Shown here: piece after piece, positions 6,556 through 10,309 of the stretch
Layout: each line of letters begins with the position of its first letter
How positions within the stretch are numbered: the first letter of the stretch is position 1
DNA from: Candidatus Scatomorpha stercorigallinarum
GTDB lineage: Bacteria; Bacillota_A; Clostridia; Oscillospirales; Oscillospiraceae
Length of the DNA stretch: 10,309 nt
Assembly (NCBI GenBank): GCA_018713375.1
Contig: DVOV01000236.1
Coordinates: 1-10,309 of the forward strand
Direction: 5' to 3'
Notes under the pieces: generated by a model
The model's input: only the letters and a program-made list of their open reading frames with translations
Told to the model about the DNA's origin: nothing
Database searches by the model: none
Position numbers and translations under genes: made by a program

Positions 6556-7410
6556 ATGTTTGGCTATGTTATCGCTGACAGGGAGATCATGACCGAGGAG
6601 CAGGTGGGGCGCTACCGGGCGTATTACTGCGGCCTCTGCCGCGCGCTCAAGCGCCGGCACGGCGCCGCCGCGCGGTTCACGCTCAACTACGACATGACCT
6701 TCCTTGTTTTGCTGCTCAGCTCCATGTGCGAGCCGGAGGAGGAAGAGAGCGGCTGCGGCCGCTGCGCCGCCCATCCGCTCAGCGAGCACTCCTGGATATG
6801 CAGCGCCTTTACGGACTACGCCGCGGACATGAACGTGGCCCTGGCCTATCTAAACTGCCTGGACGACTGGCGAGACGAGCGCCGGCTGCTCAGCCGGGCG
6901 GAGGCTGCGGCCCTCTCCGGGGCCTACGCGCGCGTAAAGGCCGACTATCCGCAGCGCTGCGGCTTTATCGAGGAGCGGCTGGCCGAGCTGGCGGATATCG
7001 AGAGCCGCGGCGAGACGGACCCGGACGCCGGCGCGCGCTGCTTCGGGCGGCTGATGGGCGAGGTGTTCGACTATGGGCTCGACGGCACCTGGTCGCCGCG
7101 CATACGGCGCTTCGGGGAGGAGCTGGGCGAGTTCATCTACATCATGGACGCGGCCGTGGACCTGCCGGAGGACGCCGCGCACGGGCGCTACAACCCGCTG
7201 GCGGGATACGCCGAGGGCAAGAGCGAGGAGGAGCTGCACGCGCTGCTCACCGTGCTCATCGGGGAGGCGGCGGAGCAGTTTGAGCGGCTGCCGCTCGTCA
7301 GGGACGTGGACATAATGCGAAATATACTCTATTCCGGCGTCTGGCTGCGATATAATATCGAGATGGAGAAACGACACAGAAAGGAAGGGGGAGCAGCCGT
7401 TGAATCGTGA
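6556..7410 (+). CDS. DUF5685 family protein, function unknown
   Basis: The 284-residue, largely helical protein opens MFGYV and has [14 protein letters not shown] (23-36), [11 protein letters not shown] (40-50), and a CGRCAAHP block (67-74), the pattern I associate with DUF5685. Paired cysteines (25/28 and 67/70) could bind metal. Two aspartate-rich segments stand out: LDDWRDE (102-108, a DDxxD pattern) and [11 protein letters not shown] (196-206) followed by GRYNPL (210-215). These resemble the two magnesium-binding motifs of squalene/phytoene synthase-like enzymes, although the 95-residue distance between them is short. That link is an inference, not an assignment. No signal peptide or clear TM segment is present. 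ATG at 6556 follows the previous stop by one base with AAGGA nine bases upstream. Its end overlaps the J-domain gene by 11 bases. Confidence 0.82.
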   Translation: MFGYVIADREIMTEEQVGRYRAYYCGLCRALKRRHGAAARFTLNYDMTFLVLLLSSMCEPEEEESGCGRCAAHPLSEHSWICSAFTDYAADMNVALAYLNCLDDWRDERRLLSRAEAAALSGAYARVKADYPQRCGFIEERLAELADIESRGETDPDAGARCFGRLMGEVFDYGLDGTWSPRIRRFGEELGEFIYIMDAAVDLPEDAAHGRYNPLAGYAEGKSEEELHALLTVLIGEAAEQFERLPLVRDVDIMRNILYSGVWLRYNIEMEKRHRKEGGAAVES

Positions 7411-8089
7411 CCCATACGAGGTACTCGGCGTTTCGCGCGATGCGAGCGACGAGGAGATCAAAGCGGCATACCGCGCCCTGGCAAAAAAATACCACCCCGA
7501 CCGCAACCCCGGCAACAAGGCTGCGGCGGAAAAGATGAACGAGATAAATGCCGCCTACGACGCCATAAAGAGCGGCGAAGCGGGCCGCTACGGCCCCGGC
7601 GCTTACGGCGCGGGGGGCTACGGCGGCTATGGCTACGGATACGGGCAGCAGGAGCAGGACCCCTGGACCGCCTGGCAGCAGGCCTGGAGCGGGGGATATC
7701 AGCAGCAGTACGGGCAGGAGGAGCGCACGGAGTACCGCGCGGCGGAGAACTATATCCGCGCCGGGCACTTCCAGGAGGCCTTCACCGCCCTCTCCTCCGT
7801 CCCCGCGGCGGAGCGGGACGCGCGCTGGTACTACCTGGCGGCCATCGCCAACTCCGGCCTTGGCAACCGCATAACCGCCATCGAATACGCCCAGCGCGCC
7901 GTCAGCATGGAGCCCGGCAACCAGGACTACCGCAGCCTGCTCGAGGAGCTGCAGCACGGCGGCACCGTCTATACCGACCGGCGCGCCGGCTTCAACATGG
8001 GCGGGCGGGGCATGAACAGCCTCTGCCTGGGGCTCTGCGCGGCGCAGCTGTGCATGAACTTCTGCCGGATGCCCGTCTGCTGGATATGA
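7400..8089 (+). CDS. J-domain (DnaJ-like) protein with Gly/Tyr linker, TPR-like repeat and Cys-rich tail
   Basis: The J domain occupies about 4-58, beginning [20 protein letters not shown] and carrying HPD at 32-34, the contact for Hsp70 ATPase stimulation. A Gly/Tyr-rich stretch (61-82) and a Gln/Trp-rich spacer follow. Residues 111-185 form helical TPR-like repeats ([18 protein letters not shown], then [20 protein letters not shown]). The last 25 residues hold five cysteines (209, 213, 218, 222, 227) spaced CX3CX4CX3CX4C. The zinc-finger and C-terminal substrate domains of true DnaJ are absent, so this is a specialised co-chaperone, not the housekeeping one. The start is TTG at 7400-7402, with GGGGAG six bases upstream; the next Met is residue 46, beyond HPD. 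It overlaps DUF5685 by 11 bases and ends 4 bases before larE. The client is unknown; the adjacent gene products are candidates. Confidence 0.9.
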   Translation: MNRDPYEVLGVSRDASDEEIKAAYRALAKKYHPDRNPGNKAAAEKMNEINAAYDAIKSGEAGRYGPGAYGAGGYGGYGYGYGQQEQDPWTAWQQAWSGGYQQQYGQEERTEYRAAENYIRAGHFQEAFTALSSVPAAERDARWYYLAAIANSGLGNRITAIEYAQRAVSMEPGNQDYRSLLEELQHGGTVYTDRRAGFNMGGRGMNSLCLGLCAAQLCMNFCRMPVCWI

Positions 8090-8093
8090 CGCC

Positions 8094-8843
8094 ATGGAAC
8101 TGAGGGAATTTTTCGAGCGCCACCCCAAATGCGCGCTGGCTTTTTCCGGCGGGACGGATTCCGCCCTGCTGCTCTGTGAGGCGCGGCGCCTGGGGGCGGA
8201 CGTGAAGGCCTATTTTGTCAAGGGGCCGTTCCAGCCGCAGTTCGAGCTGGAGGACGCGCGCCGGCTGGCAAAAGAGCTGGGCGCGGAGATGGAGGTCATC
8301 GAGACGGACGTGCTCGCGCTGCCGGAGGTGGCGGAGAACGGGCCGAGGCGCTGCTATTACTGCAAGAGGGCGATCTTTTCGCTCATTTTTGAGCGCGCGC
8401 GGCGGGATGGCTACGACACCGTCATCGACGGCACCAACGCCTCCGACCAGGTGGACGACCGGCCGGGGATGCAGGCCATCGCCGAGCTGGGCGTGCTTTC
8501 GCCGCTGAGGATGTGCGGCGTCACCAAGGCGCAGGTGCGCGAACTGTCGGCGGAGGCCGGGCTGTTCACGGCGCGCAAGCCGTCCTACGCCTGCCTGGCG
8601 ACGCGCGTGCCCACCGGCACGGCCATCACCCGCGAGGCGTTGGAAAAGGTGGAGCGCGGGGAGGAGGCGCTGCGGGAAATGGGCTTTTCCGACCTGCGCC
8701 TGAGGCTGGAGGGCACGGGCGCGAGGCTCGAGCTGCCGGCCGCGCAGCTGCCCGCCGTTGTGCAAAACAGGGAGAGGGTGCTGAAGGCGCTGCTGCCGTC
8801 CTTTTCTCGTGTAACAGTTGACCTTGCGGGACGGACAAAATGA
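8094..8843 (+). CDS. larE: LarE, ATP-dependent sulfur insertase of nickel-pincer nucleotide synthesis
   Basis: The 249-residue protein belongs to the PP-loop ATP pyrophosphatase family. SGGTDS (18-23) is the PP-loop. RRCYYCK (85-91), IDGTNASDQVDDRPG (111-125) and ARKPSYACLATRVPTG (160-175) are LarE marks. LarE adenylates the biscarboxylic pyridinium mononucleotide made by LarB and inserts sulfur before LarC loads nickel; the product is the LarA cofactor. In the Lactiplantibacillus enzyme one cysteine, equivalent to C167 here, is sacrificed. This protein also has C87 and C90, the three-cysteine set reported for [4Fe-4S]-type LarE, so it may be catalytic. ATG at 8094 lies 4 bases after the J-domain stop with no strong SD, which suggests translational coupling. 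larB and larC are not in the window; a LarA-like gene begins at 10239. Confidence 0.9.
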   Translation: MELREFFERHPKCALAFSGGTDSALLLCEARRLGADVKAYFVKGPFQPQFELEDARRLAKELGAEMEVIETDVLALPEVAENGPRRCYYCKRAIFSLIFERARRDGYDTVIDGTNASDQVDDRPGMQAIAELGVLSPLRMCGVTKAQVRELSAEAGLFTARKPSYACLATRVPTGTAITREALEKVERGEEALREMGFSDLRLRLEGTGARLELPAAQLPAVVQNRERVLKALLPSFSRVTVDLAGRTK

Positions 8844-8868
8844 ATATGAAATAATATATATGGTGTAA

Positions 8869-8910
8869 AATATGCAGTATTTGCCGCGAAAGCGGTGAAT
8901 ACTGCATATT
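8869..8910 (+). terminator. Long GAAA-capped stem-loop after larE (non-canonical terminator or mRNA 3' structure)
   Basis: AATATGCAGTATT (8869-8881) pairs perfectly with AATACTGCATATT (8898-8910). The stem continues inward through two G-U pairs (8882/8897 and 8883/8896) and four GC pairs to a GAAA tetraloop (8888-8891), 19 pairs in all. The G-U pairs would be A-C mismatches in a minus-strand RNA, so the structure belongs to plus-strand RNA. No T-run follows on the plus strand, so ordinary intrinsic termination is doubtful. It begins 26 bases after the larE stop. Confidence 0.5.
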
Positions 8911-8920
8911 GTGCATATTG
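8903..8920. repeat. Tandem 9-bp direct repeat TGCATATTG
   Basis: TGCATATTG occurs at 8903-8911 and again at 8912-8920 without a gap. The inverse, AATATGCA, lies at 8869-8876 in the left arm of the stem-loop. It may be slippage at the foot of the stem or clustered binding half-sites. Confidence 0.5.
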
Positions 8921-8959
8921 GGGAACGCTCAATAACTCATCTTTTTCTGCGCGTTTATC

Positions 8960-8988
8960 TTGACAATAACATGAGGTTATTGTATAAT
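8960..8988 (+). promoter_or_regulatory. Perfect consensus sigma-A promoter of kdgT
   Basis: TTGACA (8960-8965), exactly 17 bp, then TATAAT (8983-8988). Both boxes are full consensus, so the promoter should be intrinsically strong and need active repression. The predicted start is near 8995, giving a leader of about 165 nt before kdgT. Confidence 0.88.
8963..8983. promoter_or_regulatory. Palindromic operator between the -35 and -10 of the kdgT promoter
   Basis: ACAATAAC (8963-8970) and GTTATTGT (8976-8983) are perfect 8-bp inverted arms around ATGAG. The palindrome touches the last three bases of the -35 and the first base of the -10, the usual place for a repressor operator. A further half-site, CAATAAC, stands at 8930-8936. 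The repressor is not in the window; a sugar-acid-sensing GntR-, LacI- or IclR-type protein would fit but cannot be chosen from the site. Confidence 0.7.
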
Positions 8989-9031
8989 TTTCAACACGGA
9001 CAGCTCCAAAATGAGATAGGAACTGTGAAAA

Positions 9032-9142
9032 ATGGCAGTAAAACTGCCAGAAAATTGCATTTCTAACTGGCAAAGGAGGTGTAGTTTTCCCGGAAACGAG
9101 AGGGGTTTCCGGTATATTTCGCAGATTAAAACACTACTTTGA
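9032..9142 (+). CDS. Possible 36-codon upstream ORF in the kdgT leader
   Basis: ATG at 9032 opens a frame of 36 codons ending TGA at 9140-9142. The stop overlaps the kdgT ribosome binding site GAGGAGG (9141-9147), the arrangement expected for coupling. Its own SD is weak (AGGA about ten bases upstream). An open frame of this length is common by chance. The peptide (starting MAVKLPENC) resembles nothing I know. Confidence 0.2.
   Translation: MAVKLPENCISNWQRRCSFPGNERGFRYISQIKTLL
9090..9119 (+). terminator. Terminator-like hairpin in the kdgT leader
   Basis: CCGGAAAC (9090-9097) pairs perfectly with GTTTCCGG (9105-9112) around a 7-base loop and is followed by TATATTT. The stem is sound but the T-run is interrupted. 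It could act as a conditional attenuator about 40 bases before kdgT. Confidence 0.4.
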
Positions 9143-9158
9143 GGAGGAAAAGGAAGAA

Positions 9159-10139
9159 ATGAAGATCCTTAAGACGGTAAAGAAGATCCCCGGCGGCCTG
9201 ATGGTCATACCCCTGCTGCTGGGCGCGGCGTTCAACACATGGCTGCCCGACCTGATCACCATCGGCGGCGACGGCACCTTCACCACCTATCTGTGGAAGA
9301 GCGGCGCCATGCCCATCCTGGCCGTGTTCCTGTTCTGCAACGGCGCTCAGATAAACGTCAAGTCCGCCGGTATACCCCTGGCCAAGGGCGTCATCCTGAC
9401 GGCTGTAAAGTTTGTCATCGGCGCGGCCCTCGGCATCATCGTCAACTCCCTGTGGGGCCCCGAAGGCATCCTGGGCCTGACCCCGCTGGCCCTGATCGGC
9501 GCTATCACCAACTCCAACGGCGGCCTCTTCTCCGCCCTGGCCGGTGAGTTCGGCGATTCCAGCGACGTCGGCGCTGTCTCCATCCTCTCCATCAACGACG
9601 GCCCGTTCCTGACCATGGTCGCCATGGGCGTCAGCGGCGCGGCCGATATCCCCTTCATGGTCCTCGTGGGCAGCATCGTCCCCATCGCCGTGGGCTGCGT
9701 CCTTGGCAACCTCGACGAGGATATCCGCGAGTTCTGCGCCCCCGGCGCTACCATGATGATTCCCTTCTTCGCGTTCCCCCTTGGCGCCGGCCTGAACTTC
9801 ATGCAGCTGCTCACCGCCGGCATCCCGGGCATCTTCCTCGGCGTCATCTGCTGCCTGCTCACCGGCCTCGGCGGCTACCTCTGCATGCGTCTCATCCGCA
9901 GCAAGCACCCCGAAGCTGGCGGCGCCATCGGCACCACCGCCGGCAACGCGGCCAGCACCCCGGCCTCCCTTGCCCAGGCTGACACGTCTCTTGCTCCTTA
10001 TGAGACTGCCGCCACGGCCCAGATGGCCGCGAGCTGCATCGTGACCGCCATCCTCTGCCCGATCCTTGTCAGCTTCCTGCACAAGTACGAAGTCAAGCGT
10101 CAGGCCAAGGTGGCCGCCAAGAAGGCCGGCAAGGCCTAA
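9159..10139 (+). CDS. kdgT: 2-keto-3-deoxygluconate permease (KdgT family)
   Basis: The 326-residue inner-membrane transporter matches the E. coli KdgT pattern and length. It has KKIPGGLMVIPLLLGA near the N terminus, MPILAVFLFCNGA (51-63), NSNGGLFSAL (118-127), LGNLDEDIREF (182-192), IPFFAFPLGAG (201-211) and a Gly/Ala/Thr-rich stretch (253-270) before the last membrane segments. About ten TM helices are visible and the tail is basic. KdgT imports 2-keto-3-deoxygluconate with protons; close relatives may carry other sugar acids, so the substrate here is inferred. ATG at 9159 has GAGGAGG and a nearer AAGGAAG upstream. Codons are rich in ATC, GGC, CTG and CGT/CGC, suggesting higher expression than the neighbours. 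It is driven by the repressible promoter at 8960-8988 and followed after 99 bases by a LarA-like gene. Confidence 0.93.
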   Translation: MKILKTVKKIPGGLMVIPLLLGAAFNTWLPDLITIGGDGTFTTYLWKSGAMPILAVFLFCNGAQINVKSAGIPLAKGVILTAVKFVIGAALGIIVNSLWGPEGILGLTPLALIGAITNSNGGLFSALAGEFGDSSDVGAVSILSINDGPFLTMVAMGVSGAADIPFMVLVGSIVPIAVGCVLGNLDEDIREFCAPGATMMIPFFAFPLGAGLNFMQLLTAGIPGIFLGVICCLLTGLGGYLCMRLIRSKHPEAGGAIGTTAGNAASTPASLAQADTSLAPYETAATAQMAASCIVTAILCPILVSFLHKYEVKRQAKVAAKKAGKA

Positions 10140-10149
10140 AAAGCCGCAA

Positions 10150-10199
10150 TTTATACTCAGGGCAGGCGGTGTTATGCCACCTGCCCCGAGGCGTATAAA
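10150..10199 (+). other. Two-tier intercistronic stem-loop between kdgT and the LarA-like gene
   Basis: An outer stem TTTATAC (10150-10156) / GTATAAA (10193-10199) encloses an inner stem GGGCAGG-C-GG (10060 series: 10160-10169 in window numbering) / CC-A-CCTGCCC (10177-10186) with one C-A mismatch and a 7-base loop. No T-run follows, so it is more likely an mRNA-stabilising, processing or attenuation structure than a simple terminator. Confidence 0.5.
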
Positions 10200-10238
10200 A
10201 GAGAAACGCTCAATTTACATATCTGGAGGTCGTTTATC

Positions 10239-10309
10239 ATGCCTGTCGTAAAGTTTCCCTATGGCAAAGAGTTCCTGAGCCTTGATATCCCCGAGAACCG
10301 TTTCGCCGG
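10239..10309 (+). CDS. LarA-family nickel-pincer racemase/epimerase, N-terminal fragment
   Basis: Only the first 23 codons lie in the window; the frame is open to the right edge. The visible residues include KFPYGKEFLSLDIPENRF, the usual N-terminal opening of the LarA / DUF2088 family. LarA racemises lactate with the nickel-pincer nucleotide; homologues act on other 2-hydroxy acids, including malate and gluconate. Placement behind kdgT, in a neighbourhood with larE, argues for a sugar-acid or other 2-hydroxy acid substrate. ATG at 10239 has GGAGGT eight bases upstream, so the start is firm. The active-site His and Lys residues lie outside the window. I therefore give no gene symbol. Confidence 0.72.
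   Translation, partial: MPVVKFPYGKEFLSLDIPENRFA

Larger units (their letters stand above)
8995..9158 (+). promoter_or_regulatory. Structured 5' leader of kdgT with alternative pairings
   Basis: The leader contains several possible hairpins. The first pairs ACAGCTCC (9000-9007) with GGAACTGT (9019-9026), with one C-A mismatch. The second pairs TGGCAG (9033-9038) with CTGCCA (9044-9049) around TAAAA. A competing pairing joins TGCCAG (9045-9050) with CTGGCA (9067-9072), so the last two exclude each other. AAAGGAGGTG (9072-9081), an almost full anti-SD match, follows with no usable start codon at normal distance. A terminator-like hairpin lies at 9090-9112. This layout suits attenuation or a ligand-sensing RNA. 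I could not match it to a known riboswitch class. Confidence 0.45.

Noticed and set aside
7298..8128. A 276-codon minus-strand frame opposite the J-domain gene.
   Set aside because: Shadow of a gene with a clear HPD-containing J domain; no ribosome site or promoter of its own.
8995..9120. Assignment of the kdgT leader to a known riboswitch (NiCo, glycine, TPP, c-di-GMP and guanidine types considered).
   Set aside because: None of the conserved core motifs I can recall is present; only generic hairpins are seen.
9126..10082. A 318-codon minus-strand open frame opposite kdgT.
   Set aside because: Asp/Gly/Ala-rich translation without motifs; the KdgT reading is unambiguous.
1..10309. CRISPR arrays, insertion sequences, tRNA or rRNA genes, phage or toxin-antitoxin genes.
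   Set aside because: No regularly spaced repeats, transposase or integrase motifs, cloverleaf or rRNA signatures were found on either strand.

Overview
The window looks like chromosomal DNA from a GC-rich Clostridia-type Firmicute, probably a gut lineage such as Oscillospirales or Christensenellales. That placement is an inference. It rests on the AAAGGAGG-type ribosome binding sites, sigma-A-like promoters, frequent TTG starts, the lipoprotein signal style, and a DUF5685 / J-domain gene pair that I recall from clostridial genomes. No rRNA, tRNA, CRISPR array, insertion sequence or phage gene was seen.

Left part (about 17-4771, minus strand). A good promoter at 4743-4771 drives a three-gene surface-polysaccharide operon: a GT4 glycosyltransferase, a one-pass DUF4330 protein, and an O-antigen ligase/polymerase-type membrane protein. 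The ligase start (TTG) has its Shine-Dalgarno (SD) sequence locked in a hairpin that begins at the DUF4330 stop codon, which suggests translational coupling. Downstream, a lipoprotein built from three tandem repeats of about 138 residues has its own extended -10 promoter.

Middle part (4837-8843, plus strand). A divergent promoter reads into an AlaX-type alanyl-tRNA editing protein with a C-terminal DHHA1 domain. After a gap of about 90 bases come four tightly packed genes: a two-TM membrane protein with a zinc-ribbon tail, a DUF5685 protein, a J-domain/TPR-like protein with a cysteine-rich tail, and larE. LarE is the sulfur insertase that makes the nickel-pincer nucleotide cofactor.

Right part (8844-10309, plus strand). 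A 315-base non-coding region holds a long GAAA-capped stem-loop, then a perfect consensus promoter whose spacer contains an 8-bp-arm palindrome, then a leader of about 165 nt with several hairpins. Next comes kdgT, a 2-keto-3-deoxygluconate-type permease, a structured intercistronic region, and the first 23 codons of a LarA-family (nickel-pincer) racemase/epimerase.

Reading the right end as a unit, larE supplies cofactor chemistry, KdgT imports a sugar acid, and the LarA-like enzyme may racemise or epimerise a 2-hydroxy acid. This would be a nickel-dependent sugar-acid locus under a local repressor and possibly leader-RNA control. The least explained genes are those of the zinc-ribbon / DUF5685 / J-domain cassette. 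The DUF5685 protein carries two aspartate-rich motifs that recall class I isoprenoid synthases.
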